Below are positions 33,000 through 45,004 of a DNA stretch of 64,000 bases, one piece after another. The stretch is from positions 108,464,778 to 108,528,777 of the forward strand of contig OY992536.1 in the NCBI GenBank assembly GCA_963921195.1. The letters run 5' to 3'. Within the stretch, counting starts at the first letter, position 1, and each line of letters begins with the position of its first letter. The stretch is from Pegoplata infirma. Lineage: Eukaryota > Arthropoda > Insecta > Diptera > Anthomyiidae. A program made the translations under genes and the position numbers. Under the pieces are notes generated by a model that did not search any database, was not told the DNA's origin, and saw only the letters and a program-made list of their open reading frames with translations.

Positions 33000-33880
33000 C
33001 ATTTTTATAAAAATTTTAATATTTTTATAAATTCTTATAAAAAATTTTATTAAAAATCAACAAAAAACATTTTTAGTTTTTATAAAAAAAAAAAAAAATA
33101 AAAATTTGTAATATTCTTCCAATTTGATAAACACACAAACGAAATTATTGCATAATTTGGAAAATAGCACAATATTGTTACAAATGCATAGGAATCTTGA
33201 AGAATTCTTTCCCTGCAATAATTTGCAGCACAAATTGGTGAAGGGTATTAAACCCTCAATTACAAGCAAGTAACTAAGTACTAAAGTAATTGATTTAATT
33301 AAAAAAGTAATGGATTCAATTACTTCAATAATTCAATAACTTGACTAATCAAATGTGGTAAACATCGGATTCGGAGTAAATTTTATTTTCGTATTTCTTT
33401 CTGTGTAAAATTTTGGCCATAAGCTGTTATTATTTGTTGCAACAGAACTCCTATATATTATAATTTATTTTATTTTACTGATAACAGACTACGTGAGCTG
33501 TGGGCGATTCTTGTCTTTATGATTGTTGTCGTTTTTCACTTTTTTTTGTTTGATATGAGGTGAAAAATCTCCCTGCATCGAGTTTGAGTTGTTTGATTTG
33601 TATGACTTGATATCCCTACAAACTAATAAAAAAAAAAATAAAACATCTGTTAAATTTATAAATAATTGTATTTAAAATAATTAAATATTTGCAATGCGAT
33701 TAGATAATAATATCATAATATGTTTTTTATTTATATGTATGTGTTGATACTTTTTTTTTTATAAATTGTTAATAAAAATTCTCAAAAAATAATGCAAAAA
33801 ACTAAATATGACAGTTGAAACAACTGCTAAAGTATGACCGACTTATAATTTGGAGGACTCATGCATGAGATAAGAGCTCC
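33000..33880. other. AT-rich stretch, nothing defined
   Basis: No gene, array or terminal repeats seen; short open frames only. Confidence 0.35.
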
Positions 33881-33889
33881 AATCCCTAA

Positions 33890-34170
33890 GATATTTTTTC
33901 CATTAAAAATCTCAGATTCTGAGTCATTTTTCCTATAGAGAACGCCTGAGATTATGCGACAGTTTTCCTATAGAAAAATTCCTAAATTCTGAGACATTTT
34001 TTCTATAGAAAAAGTTCGAGATTCTGAGATATTTTTCCTATATAAAAAATTCTCAGATTCTGAGACATTTTTCCTATGGAAAAAGTCTTTGATTCTAAGT
34101 CATTTTTTTATAGAAAAAGTCTCACATTCTTATACATTTTTCCTATAGGAAAAGTCTAATTAATTTTTTT
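33890..34170. repeat. Minisatellite, ~37-bp unit, second array
   Basis: Units such as AGATTCTGAGACATTTTTCC followed by TATAGAAAAAGTC belong to the family at 20750-22130. About seven units are present, grading into a CTTTTTC-rich tract to 34430. Confidence 0.8.
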
Positions 34171-34484
34171 ATACCAAAATTGTCACGTTCACAACAATTT
34201 TTCCCAAAAAAAAATCTTCATAACAAGAACTTCTAAATTGACAGATATTTTTCACATAAAATTTTCTGATTTAGTCACAATTTTCATTCAGATTTTTTCT
34301 ATGAAAAATTTTTGGATTACAACATTTTTTCCTTTGGAAAATTTTTTAAAAATATTTATTCTTTCTTCTTTTTCTTTCCTTTTTCTTTTTTTTTTTCTTT
34401 ATTTTTTCTTTCTTTTCCTTTTTTTCTTTTTTTAAATTTGGTCTGGTGGGGCTAAATTTCCCCCTTCCCCCCATTGTAACCGCG

Positions 34485-35475
34485 CATGCTCCTGGGGCAT
34501 CCTTGGAACAGTTAGAGCGATGGAAGATAATTTCATAAAAATGTCATTTTGTATGGGAGCCCCCTTAAGTAGTGCAGATAGGTAGTAGGTTTGTTTAGAA
34601 TAGTGCCTACGGTCAGTACCGTAGTACCGGGAATACCGGTATTCCCGGTTCTCGGTATTACCGGGAAATGGTACCGGTTTCCCGGTTCTTAATTCATTCC
34701 CGGTATTCCCGGGAATACCGGTATTCCCGGTTCCGGTTCTGACGGTATTCCCGGCAATACCGGTATGTATGTTTTGTACAACTAAAATTTTTTCTTTGCT
34801 TTCACCAAAAAAAAAAAATACAAAACATGTGAAAAATACAATTTCCATTTTATTTTTTGATTTTAAGAAAAAAATGTTGCATGATTTTCAAATAATTTTA
34901 GAGACACAACTAAATATTTCTGAAATACTGATTAAATAGTGTTATTTAAATATTTTATGGTATAGTATTTCTTTGGTTTTTGAGAACCGGTACCAGGATC
35001 AGAACCGGGAATACCGGTATTCCCGGGAATATATCTAGAACCGGGAAACCGGTACCAGAACCGGGAATACCGGTATTCCCGGGAATACCGAGAACCGGGA
35101 AATGGGGGGCACTAGTTTAGAACAAATGTAGGGTGTAAAAATTAATGGGGGTCTTACATTAGAACCCCCTAGGAGCAACTTCAAGGCTATTGTGGGGCAA
35201 ATGGCTTCTTATTGAAGCAAAGGTGGCGGTGAAATAGCACAAAAATCCCCACAATTGCCTCGGAGTCACTTATATAGGGAAGTGCAAAGTAAGACCGACC
35301 CGATTAATTTTTAGACCCGAAACATTTTTGCTGAACAAACCTACTTCCTATCTTCACTCCTTAAGAGGCCACCCATACAAAATGACATTTTTATGAAATT
35401 AGCTCCCATCGCTCCAACTGTCCCAACGATGCCCCTAGAGAAGTCAAATGTATGACCGACCCCCGATAATTTTTT
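34485..35475. mobile_element. Foldback repeat interrupted by a hAT-like MITE
   Basis: The outer arms (GGCATCCTTGGAACAGTTAG near 34497 and its mirror near 35420-35440) pair over about 170 bp. Both contain AAAATGTCATTTTGTATGGG or its complement. The left arm is split at 34600 by the element 34601-35114. It is the same family as 22685-22942. Confidence 0.65.
34601..35114 (+). mobile_element. 514-bp hAT-like MITE, 8-bp duplication, palindromic arms
   Basis: TAGTGCC and GGCACTA ends lie between two GTTTAGAA duplications (34593-34600 and 35115-35122). The arms are built of CCGGGAATACCGGTATTCCC palindromes and CCGGTTTCCCGG words. The AT-rich centre (34775-34975) is shared with the copy at 13280-16451. 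No protein; the minus-strand frame at 34432-34848 only translates the arm. Confidence 0.88.
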
Positions 35476-35499
35476 AACCCCAACATTTTATTTTTTATT

Positions 35500-36310
35500 T
35501 TTAATAAACTTGTTTCGTTAAATCAGTTCCCCACCGCTCCCATGGTGAAACTTTTGCTGACACGCCCACAATAAAGGCGGTGTAAAAAATTTCTGCATGG
35601 TGTAAGCTACTTATACCATACCTGCCTTTATAGGCTCATCGGGCATACGTTTTTTTTTACAGTGGGTTAAAGTGGAGCTGCACGGTTTGAGAAATTTTTA
35701 GCCAGATTTGTCGGATTTGGAAATTTCAACATACGGATTCGGAAATTTCAACATACACTCAAAAAAAAGTGAACTAAAATCTGGGAAAATTAACTAAATT
35801 TTGAGAAAAAGAGGGAATGATTTGGCTCCAAAGTTTTTTTTCTTGGTTTTAGTTCATAATTTTCCCAAAAATAAGGAAAACCAAGTTATTTAATTTTAAG
35901 CTAATTTTAACTAGAAAATGGGAAAAATTATATTACACTTTAGTTCATTCATCCAATGTGTTCGGACCCAATGGGTCCAGCCCCTGTTAACTCGAGACCC
36001 TGTAGGGCTCTTTAAACTTGTGTCCGTTTCGCTCTACCTTGCTTAGTTTTCGAGATACGGTAATAAGGGGTCTGATAGGGTCTTGAGAATCTTAAAAACT
36101 GGATAACTCAAACACTATTAATCAGAGGGCTTTCGGATATTTTGAGGAAGTGTTATACGAGTCAAGAGCTACAAAAATGCCGTTGGACTTTTTCTCGTGT
36201 TGGCAGAATTTACCGAGATATGTGCATATATAAAATCTCGGGAATTTCAAATTTTAGATCTAAATTTAGGGTCTTGAGACCCCGACAGATATGCAGAGCT
36301 AGGCTATTCC
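35500..36310. other. Unassigned repeat-like sequence
   Basis: A weak mirrored pair (GTGAACTAAAATCTGGGAAAA near 35770 and its complement near 35930) hints at another small element. The rest, including an 82-residue frame at 36142-36390, matches nothing I know. Confidence 0.35.
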
Positions 36311-36318
36311 ATAACTAC

Positions 36319-37158
36319 CCAGGCAGAAACTGCCAACCGTTCCAAAGAAAAAGTCTCGGCAAAGCACTTTATTTTTTGTGTAGAAGTTAGTATGAATTCT
36401 ATTAAGTGCTTTCCTAGCGCTTTGCCAGTGTTTTTCTATTTAAATCCGTTCAAAGTATAAACTTTTTATTAAAATTTATTATTTTTCATAACAATTGGAA
36501 TATTTTTTATTTCCCTGCAGGATAAGTGGCCGGTCCTTGATAGTTCTCGTGAAATGTCACTTATACACAATGACCTACATATTACAAACTTGACACCTTT
36601 TATATAAAAACACCTGTTTCTTTCGTGAAGAAGTGTCTTAAACTTCGGATACATCACCCTTAAACTCCGGATACATACCCGTTTCGGTTCAATACACCAC
36701 TTTTTTTCAGGACTTTTCCAAATTTTTTCCTAAAAGCATTTTAATAAATTTTTTATTCCAAAACGCAAAGAAAACTGCAAACAATTTTTTTCCGGGACTT
36801 GGCAAATTGTTCAAAGTTTGTTCAAAATTTTTTTATACTAAAAATGAGTCAATAAATTTTTTATCCTAATTTCATAAATTTCTTTATTCAAATAAACACC
36901 AAAAAAGGTTATGTCTTATGGACTTATGTATACAATTTAGATACGTCCCATTTTTTTGTTCTAAAAGTGCTATAATAGTACCATATTTTTTGTTTTTAAA
37001 GCGCTTTTAAAGCGCTTTAAAATAGCAACGGCATACCGTTTACCGTGGTTATCATTTTGGACGCTGGGAGAGTACTAAACTGTGATGCTTTCCCAGCACT
37101 CAAGCGACCATAAAAGGTACTTTGCCAGCGCTCTCCCGTTTGTATTTTTCTGCCTGGG
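36319..37158. mobile_element. 840-bp TA-flanked element, CCCAGGCAGAAA ends
   Basis: CCCAGGCAGAAA and TTTCTGCCTGGG lie between TA pairs (36317-36318 and 37159-37160). AGCGCTTT and GCTTTCC words recur within both halves. Non-coding. Confidence 0.75.
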
Positions 37159-37399
37159 TAAATTCTAAGAAGTACACTTCCTCAATTCAAAGAAGAGAAA
37201 TACGATGATGTTTTTTTAGTAAATTTTAACTAAACTTGAACAAAATTGTTTTTTAAGAAAAATATGTCTTAAAAATAAAGATACGTTTCTTAGATTTGTG
37301 GAAAATTTCTTTGGCAGTAAATTTTTTTTTCCTAATATTAAAAAATTCCATTTAAAGAAAACCATGAACTGAACCATAGTTTGTTCGGCGACCAACGAA

Positions 37400-37815
37400 A
37401 TTCGGAAAGTCATTACACTGTGAGACAAATGGTAGAGGTCAGTGATCCGCGGGGGTTCTACATACCGGGAAAAGTTATTTCGGTAAAAATTAACGAAAAA
37501 GGAAAAAAAATACAATTTCCCTATACGATACTTACCGCAAAGCGATTTTCTGCAAAGTTGTTAAGCTTAACGCCAGCTACATCTTTGCTGAACAACGCTT
37601 TGCGATATTTGGACATTTAGATGGTCAAAACATACGAAAAAGGCACAAAAAACTACAATTTCCCCTATAACTTCAAATCGATATATCTCGATTACTAAAG
37701 CTAATCCAGCGAAACGCCGGGACCCGTACAACTTTTTTTTGACCGATATAACTTTCCCCGGTAAGCATAACCCCCGCCGATTTGGGCTGTCGCACAATGT
37801 TATGCGTGCCACCCT
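37400..37815. mobile_element. Foldback element, GCGGGGGTT arms
   Basis: GCGGGGGTTCTACATACCGG followed by GAAAAGTTAT mirrors ATAACTTTCCCCGGTAAGCA followed by TAACCCCCGC. Outer CATTACACTGTGAGAC also partly mirrors GTCGCACAATGTTATG. The short frames on both strands are by-products. Confidence 0.6.
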
Positions 37816-37829
37816 ACTGACCACTTTAA

Positions 37830-38310
37830 TGCATTTTACAAGTATTACTACTATATAATATTTTTTTTTTTATATATTCAACTCTAACAACAATTTCACT
37901 TGTTGTATTGTAAAATTAAATAAAATGTTCATTATTTATGTCAATGATTTAATATTTTGTTTTTTTGTTTGTTAACAACAAAAAAATGTGTGAATATTTG
38001 TTTTTATTGACATTTCTACTTAAGAAATCTAGCGTATTTGAAATGTTCTCGGTTTTCTTTGGAAGAAATGCACGTACGCCATATTAAATTATTACTAAAA
38101 AATTATAAAAAAAAAAATAATATAAATACAGTGGGGTGCGGTTTTAACGAATACGATGGACCGAAGAACTCTGTTTGTTATAGAAAAAGTTTTTTATATC
38201 TCATGTATTTTTTTCTAATTTTTTCATCAAGCAGACAAAAAATATTGTTAAATAAAAATTGTAAACAGTAAACTTTAAGTTCAACAACGTTTTTGATTGC
38301 ATCAACAAAA
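37830..38310. other. AT-rich stretch, nothing defined
   Basis: No supported feature; a 77-residue open frame at 38038-38271 lacks a recognisable domain. Confidence 0.3.
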
Positions 38311-38319
38311 TATTTTATT

Positions 38320-38580
38320 AATACCCAATAAACCAAACGACAGCGTTATGACATCGAGGCAATATTCCCTTATTATCACATATTATTCGAAAACAATAGT
38401 GTTTTCGTTCTTAATGTACTACCTTTCCTTATGATGTCGTTTTTCCATAAAATATGATATCGTTTTTGTTGTCGATAATTCCAGTCATAACGACAGTAAA
38501 ATTGCCATTTTCCAGAATTTATCGAAAAACTATCGTTATTTCAGGCGATAACGATATCGTTTCGAAATTTCCAATTGGAA
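38320..38580 (+). repeat. GATATCG-rich dispersed repeat, copy 2
   Basis: It follows the sequence at 3760-4010 with moderate divergence, including AACGATATCGTTTCGA near the end of both. Confidence 0.6.
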
Positions 38581-38693
38581 AGTTATTACATACATTTTGT
38601 TATCAATATTAAATGCATTTGGGCAATTTTCAAAAAGATTGAAAAATTAAAAAAAAAACATTTGGACAATTTTTAAATACATTTGGATAATTG

Positions 38694-38901
38694 TTTTCTG
38701 TAAAGACAGTCGAGCTCAGGCTCTAATTATAATTATGTATTATAATTTTTTGATTTGTTATATATGGTTTTGAATTGAGAAAAGTGTGAAAGAAAAATTT
38801 TAATTTTTCAAAAAATTTAGACATCCTGGTTTGTTTCTTACTAGTTTCATATTATCCAGTTATAATAATCTTCAGAAAAACTTTTAATGTCAAATTTATT
38901 T
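38694..38901 (+). repeat. About 215-bp dispersed repeat, copy 2
   Basis: It matches 4946-5163 with few differences. In both places it lies downstream of the GATATCG-rich repeat, so the two may be parts of one larger element. Confidence 0.75.
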
Positions 38902-38909
38902 TTGGATAA

Positions 38910-39630
38910 TTTTAAAAAATATTTCGTAAATTTTTAAATTAATTTGGACAATTTTAAAATTAGAAAATTTCACACGGTTTTAAAATACATATATTTAGAA
39001 AATTTTAAAATATATTTTGAAAATTTTAAAGTATTTTTAGATAATTTAAAAATACAATTTTGAATAAATTTGAAAATGGTGTAGAAATATGTTTAAAACA
39101 TTTTTTTTACGGAGACATGTTCGTAATACAAAAAAATCGTTTTGTCCGGTGTTCCACCGTAGTTATCTGATTCTTATTAAAACGTTGCACTTTTTATTCT
39201 ACGCAGAACGAAAAATACAATTATTTTTTTTATCAATGACTAATCAACGAATCCATTTTGTAATATTTCTGACTTTTTGTCTTCTTCTACTTATTTTTGG
39301 AAATATTTTATGAACCATTTTTTCCAATTGTTTATAATTATTATTTCATAAATGCGCATTTAAAATTGTCTATATTTATTAGGGTGGCACAAAATATGAC
39401 TTGTCGAATTTTGTTGATTGCCGGTCAAATTTTGGTTTAAAAACTCATATTTAAAATTTTAGCCAAATCTGACAATTTTAATTCTTTAATTTCATACAGA
39501 CCAAAAAAATTTTTTATAAGGGGAAAATCTAAATTTCTAAGAATTATAGACATTTCTGGTATTCCCATACCGGTTTCAAACACTCCAGTTAGTGTTATCA
39601 TCAGCAGGATTTTTAATGTCGATTTGTCTT
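38910..39630. other. AT-rich stretch, nothing defined
   Basis: Repeated AATTTTAAAAT-like words but no defined unit, gene or terminal repeats. Confidence 0.35.
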
Positions 39631-39645
39631 GTTAATGGGAATTAT

Positions 39646-40167
39646 TAGAGTCCGACCGAATATTCGGTTTCGGTCTCGGTTTCGGCCGAATAATGGGGTT
39701 TCGGCCTCTATTCGGTATTCGGCAAAATTTTGGCCGAATATTAGCCGAAACCGAAACTTTTTGGTATTTTAAAAAATATGTAAAAAAGTCGCTAAATTTT
39801 TTGATTTCGTATTTCATTACACTTGTTTCAGTTCAATTAAAGAAAATGTTACAAGTTTATGCAATAAATGTAAAACTGTTTCAGTTCAAAAATTATTTTC
39901 TCCTAATCTACAAACGAAATATACAATTTTTTTGTAAGTTTTGTAAAAAACATATTTTTTTTTCAAAAATACAACAATTCCTATGGTTTAAAAGCATTTT
40001 ATGCTGTATATTTATCTTTAACAACTTTTTAATAATTTTATTCATGCCAGGCGATCATTTTTTTTAAGTTTCGGTTTCAGTTCGGTTTCGGCCGAATATT
40101 ACTTTTGCGGCCGAATATTCGGTTCGGTTTCGGTTCGGCCTCGAAAACTGGTTTCGGTCGGACTCTA
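39646..40167. mobile_element. 522-bp hAT-like MITE, TAGAGTCCGACCGAA ends
   Basis: TAGAGTCCGACCGAA and TTCGGTCGGACTCTA face each other. Flanks GGAATTAT (39638-39645) and GAAATTAT (40168-40175) agree at seven of eight bases, as in an aged hAT duplication. The subterminal TTCGGCCGAATATTCGG words are palindromic. The 124-residue frame at 39693-40067 is not a gene. Confidence 0.78.
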
Positions 40168-40295
40168 GAAATTATTTTTTATATATGTGAATATTTATAG
40201 TTTCTACAGAATAAATTTTGACAGTTTCCAACACTACAATTCTATATCTAGCAACCTCAATTCATACTTTCTTTAAACTTTTTTGTCTCTTTCAT

Positions 40296-41345
40296 TTTTA
40301 TACCCTACACAGAAAAAAATAAAAAAAAATTTCGAGTAAATTTTTAATACTATTGAGTAAAAAATTACTCAATTTTCCACCAGTAAACGATTTAATAGTA
40401 TTGAGTAAACTTTTAATAAAAAATTATTAAATGCTTAATAAAAAATTTGAGTAAATTATTAATTCACACAATTAAATGTTTACTTAAAATTTTTTAATAT
40501 TTTTAAGTAACTTTTTAATTGTGTCAAGTAAAAATTTACTCAAAATGTATCAAATTATTTTTTAAAAAGTTTAAAAAGTTTCTAATTTTTTTTTTCCAAA
40601 AAAATTGCTTTTACAAACTTTACCAAATATACTTATGTCTTCAAGACAAAGTAAAATTTTATAAAGATGATTTCAAACTTTCATATACATATACAAAAAA
40701 CAGTAAACTAAATGAGAATTCAAAACACCAAGAGAAAAAAAAAAAAATATTAAATTTGTATTAAATTATTTACTCAAATTTTATTTTCAATTTTTGAGTA
40801 AATTTTTAATTGCGTCAATTAAAAAATTACTCAAATTTGTTTTAAAAAATTAAACAAGTGATTACTCAAATTTGTTTCCTCCATATTTTTTTCTGTGTAT
40901 AACTACAGTATGGGGGAATACCCACTTTGTCATTCCGTGTGTAACGTATCAAAATATAGGTCAAGGACCCCATAAAGTGCATATATTTATGATCAGTGTT
41001 TGATTCTAAGACATTCTAGCGATGTCCACCCGTCCGTCTGTCTGTATTTAACACGATGCAGTCTAAAATAAAAGACCTAGACTCCCGAAATTTGGCACGA
41101 ATTTGTCTTATGTTCCTAGGCAGGTTAATTTAGTAAATGAGCAAAATCAGACCAGGGGGAAAAAAGTTCCCTCTTGAAGAACTAAACCAACCATTTTTTA
41201 CATGATTTTTTGTGTTTTTGTTTAACAAATGAAACATTTTTATGCTACAAGAAGTTCTAAGTCCTGCAATTGGACCCAGAGGATTAGAAAATGTCGTTTT
41301 TTTTCGGTTCACGTCCCCATTTGTGGTCGTGGATTAAAAAATACT
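40296..41345 (+). mobile_element. Mini-me-like repeat, subtype 1, interrupted
   Basis: TTTATACCC at the left and ACTACAGTATGGGG after the insertion are the usual start, separated by the element at 40308-40897. The core, the CCGTCCGTCTGTCTG tract and the AAAAAAGTTCCCTCTTGAAG region follow in order. Confidence 0.7.
40308..40897 (+). mobile_element. 590-bp TA-flanked MITE, CACAGAAAAAAA ends
   Basis: CACAGAAAAAAA and TTTTTTTCTGTG between TA pairs (40306-40307 and 40898-40899). The arms consist of ACTCAA, GAGTAA and AAATTTACTCAAATT words. A reverse-orientation copy is at 56107-56764 and a partial one at 46092-46495. Intact mini-me-like copies show the empty site. Confidence 0.85.
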
Positions 41346-41349
41346 TTAA

Positions 41350-42440
41350 ATAATGGTAAACTTGTATTTCTTTTTAAAAGAATTTAAAAAGACACGATAA
41401 CTTTCGAAAGCCAATTCTGAGGATGCTGAAGCTTGGCATATATATTTATAGTTCCCATCGCCTGGTTCGTATTGAATTTCAGCCAAATCGGTTTAGTGGT
41501 TCAAAAGTTATTAGTAGGGATGAGATTTCCATGCAAATGCATGTTTTTTGTCGATAGTCTAAAAACAATATCGACCAATTATCTTTCCGAATAAAGAAAT
41601 TTGTGTTAAAATTGCATCGATTTGTTTTTGCATATTCTTGCATATTTTGGTGAAAATCCATATTTTTGCATATTTTAATTTTAAATGCATATTTTGTACA
41701 TATTTCCAACTTTTAAGTATATTTTTGCATATTTTGACATAAATTAGCAAAAACACAAATTGAAATTTATTTTTTTTCAAAAACTATTTTAAATTTTAAA
41801 AATTTATTTTGAAAATAAGAAAAATTATTTTTTTTTATTTTTTTTTTTTATAAATTTTCTTAATTTCTAAAAAAATTTGCTTATTCAAAGTTTTAAATGC
41901 TACTATTTAAACCCGGCGTTGTTTTTTCACTATATGATATGATATCACTAATGAATGAAATTCATTAACGTTGTTTCATTACAACTATGAATATGCTGAA
42001 TGAAATTTCATACATATTGTGCAAGATTTTCATTAACTTTGATTTTCATTAGATTTCGTAGTTTTAATTAAAAAATTTCGTTAAGTTTTGTTTATAAAAT
42101 TTGCTTTTTTTGACACCTGTCGCGTCGCGTCTGTTAGTTTACGCGCGCAATAAAACAGCTGATCAGAGCGGAACGAAATAATAGGTTCGTTCCACAACGT
42201 TACCGCGGGTGCCCGCGGGTACCCAAACCAGCCCGAAAAGCGTTCCCGTACGCAAAAATTGGGTAAATGAGAGAATTTTTGAGAGAATAAATTAGTTTCT
42301 CATTTTACCAAACTTACCTGCACTTTTTTTTCGGGTAAATTGTTAACAGTCAGATGTTGAAAAAACAGCTGTTTTTTTGTGAAGCTTAGTTGGAAATTTA
42401 AATAAAATAAAGAACTTAACCAAGGAAATGTGTTATTTCA
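41350..42440. other. Repeat mosaic without genes
   Basis: A run of TGCATATTTT words lies at about 41630-41720 and CCGCGGGTGCCCGCGGGTACC near 42205. A part rich in ATGAAA/ATTTCATT is related to 48400-48690. No coding region. Confidence 0.4.
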
Positions 42441-42447
42441 ATACAAA

Positions 42448-43156
42448 ACAAGTAAGAGTGTTAAATTCAGCTGTGCCGAATCTTTTATACCCTCCAACAT
42501 GCAAAAAAAAAATAAAATTGCAGGGACGTTTCTTTTTTTTTTTTGGGGGGGGGGGGAGGGGTTGGAAGTGGTAATTGGGGGGGCAAATTTCCTATCGAAT
42601 ATGTGTTTAAAAATTCATTCTTATGCTTTATGCACTAAAAAAAATACAAGTTTATCATTATTTAAAAAACAAATTTATTCCACGCCCATAAAAGGGGGGC
42701 GGACTGAAAAAACGACATTACCTAATTCTCTGGGTGCAAATGCAATACTTTGAACTTCCTGTAGCATAAAAATGTTGCATTTGTTAAGCAAAAACACAAA
42801 AAATCATGCAAAAAAGTGGTATTTTTCATGGGTATGTTTAGTTCTCTAAGGGGGAACTTTTTCCCCCTTGGTCCGATTTTGCCCATTTCCGAACTTAACC
42901 TGCCTAGGAATATAAGACATATTCGTGTCAAACTTCGAAAGTCTAGCTCTTTTATTTTGGACTGTATCGTGTCCTCTACAGACGGACAGACGGATAGACG
43001 GACGGACGGACGGACGGACATCGCTAGAATGTCTTAGAATCGATCACTGATCAATAAAATATATACTTTATAGGGTCCTAGACCGATATTTCAATGCGTT
43101 ACACACGGAATGACAAGGTGAGTATACCCCCATACTGTGGTTGGAGGGTATAAAAA
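42448..43156 (-). mobile_element. Mini-me-like repeat, subtype 1, complete, reverse
   Basis: Begins ACAAGTAAGAGTGTTAAATT and ends GTTGGAGGGTATAAAAAG. It includes a G-rich run near 42543-42560 and a pure GACGGACGGACGGAC tract. The two opposing short frames across it translate the repeat. Confidence 0.78.
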
Positions 43157-43382
43157 GATATTTTGTTATTAAAATAATCTTTTACAATTTGTTTTCTTGT
43201 TTAAAGTACTTTTTCTTACAAAAATATTTCAGCGTTATTGGTTTGTTTACATTTTCTATTATTATGGGCTTGAAATGTGTTTTTTTGCGTTACCGTACTT
43301 TTGTGCATTTTTGTGGTATCGTGAGAGGTTTTTTTTCTCTCATTTTACCGAACTTTATTGATTAATTATAAGTATTTATTAA

Positions 43383-45004
43383 CCCTCAAATGCCTGAGGC
43401 TGCCAAATGTCACTGCCTACATTTATTGCTATATCTTACTAACGGAAAATTATAGACTTATGGGACTGGTTTCGTTAGAAAGCTGTTATAAGAGAGAGTA
43501 AATCATATTTTGGTCTTACATATGTGCCATCATTGGTTTTACAGTTATTTAAGATTGAAGTTCAAATTTGTGAAAAATGTGAAAAATAAGTATTTTGCTA
43601 AAAATTGAAAATTTAAAAAAATAATAAAAGATATTTATATGCATCCTATTGTCTTTGTAATTTATGTGGAAAGTAGGAAAAGATGTCAAGTTTTATTGTA
43701 TATAAATAGACTTAAAGGTTTAAGCTATATAGAAGTCCGATTTGTCAGATTTATATAGACTGCCAAATGGCAGCCTCGTGCAACTTTGGAAAGTAATGTT
43801 TTTTTAGCCAAGCTAGCTTTTTTCTCTGTTTTGCAGATATTGTGTTTTTTAAAGGGTTTTAATAGATTTAAAAACTTAATACGAAGTATTCTCGTCCTTT
43901 TTTAACGATGAATTTCCAGCAGAGCTCGTCCGTTTGTTGTGGATTAGGCAAAGGACCGCACCGGACACTATAAAGATAACTCCTACTTTGGCCGACCAAT
44001 ACGTACATATAAAGAACAAACTTTCCGCACACGTTTTTGCAGATACTTTTAACATTTACACATTTAAGTCAAACATCCACAAATAAAACTCCCTCTTTCC
44101 TCCTTCCCATACCTAAATTTTCTGTTCTTAACACAATGCAATGCATTAAAAGGGATATAGGTCCTAAATTTAAGACCGCCAAAGCTGAAATAAGAATATT
44201 GTTGTGTATTTTATTTGTGTCTTTTTGGTCAAAGCATTCAGCATCTGCATTTTAATGATAATTATTCTCTTGGTGATTACCGTTTACCAAAAGTCAGTCC
44301 ATTAAACTCATTTTAACCCCAAATTGGGAACTGTTCCAATGATTGAGTCTTTGCGTATGCGATAGATATATGGTAAAAACAGGAAAGGAAATCCATAGGT
44401 TATACATGCCTACAAAACTGCATAGTTGGGGCACGAAGTAATTTCTGCTTTGCGATTTCAAACCAAGGGGTTTTCATATGCCTTTTAGGAGAAGCAGGGG
44501 TTAAAAAAGTACTTGGCGCGATCCAGTTTTTTTTAGTTAATGACAGAACAAAAAAAAAATTTTGTTTTTAAAAATTAAAAAAATGTCTCCTTTTAACTTT
44601 TCTTTAAATTTTGCCAAGACCTTAATTCATTTATTTAAGTAGTATCTGTCAATAATCAAGAAATCAGTCAATATGGAGGCTCAAATATGACAAAAAATTT
44701 AGATTTTCCACTATTCTCTACCTCACAACTCGAAAATAATAGCTTTCCGAAGCAAATTTATATCAGATTTGCATTTCTCATGCCCAATTTACCCAGAATG
44801 ACTTTATTTTCGGACGGAAAACATATATTTCGTTTTGCAGTGTCATAGTCTAAAATTGCACAAGGCTGCCTTTTGGCACTCTAAATATTTTTACCTATAA
44901 CAGGCAAATAAAGGTATCCATTCCATTTTGTATATGATTTTCAATGTTTTTGGGCCAAGATAGAAAAAAATATGAGCAAAAACAAAAATTAAGGCATTAG
45001 AGGG
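43383..45004 (+). mobile_element. piggyBac-type transposon, decayed, TTAA-flanked
   Basis: The ends CCCTCAAATGCCT and AGGCATTAGAGGG lie between TTAA sites (43379-43382 and 45005-45008). CCC-starting termini with TTAA targets define piggyBac. The interior holds a broken transposase (separate entry) and two copies of a cysteine-free GGCAGCC/GGCTGCC motif near the ends. Confidence 0.88.
43900..44490 (+). pseudogene. piggyBac transposase remnant
   Basis: Reading through stops and frame changes, three segments align in order with DDE_Tnp_1_7. KAEIRILLCILFVSFW (near 44180) is like the helix before the catalytic core. ESLRMR followed by YGKNRKG (near 44345-44390) is where the family has its DES motif. 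YMPTKLHSWGTK with FLLCDFKPRGF (near 44405-44475) corresponds to the conserved MPxKPHKWGxK region. At least four stops or frameshifts break it, so it is inactive. I compared it only with remembered family motifs. Confidence 0.7.

Noticed and set aside
34432..34848. A 138-residue Gly/Thr/Pro-rich protein
   Set aside because: It is a translation of the palindromic arms of the hAT-like MITE; the same peptide pattern appears at 13160-13411 for the same reason.
39693..40067. A 124-residue frame
   Set aside because: It starts in the terminal repeat of a hAT-like MITE and continues through AT-rich filler; no domain.
42722..43037. Opposing frames with Arg/Thr/Asp or Ser/Val/Arg/Pro repeats
   Set aside because: They translate the (GACG)n tract of a mini-me-like repeat in both directions.
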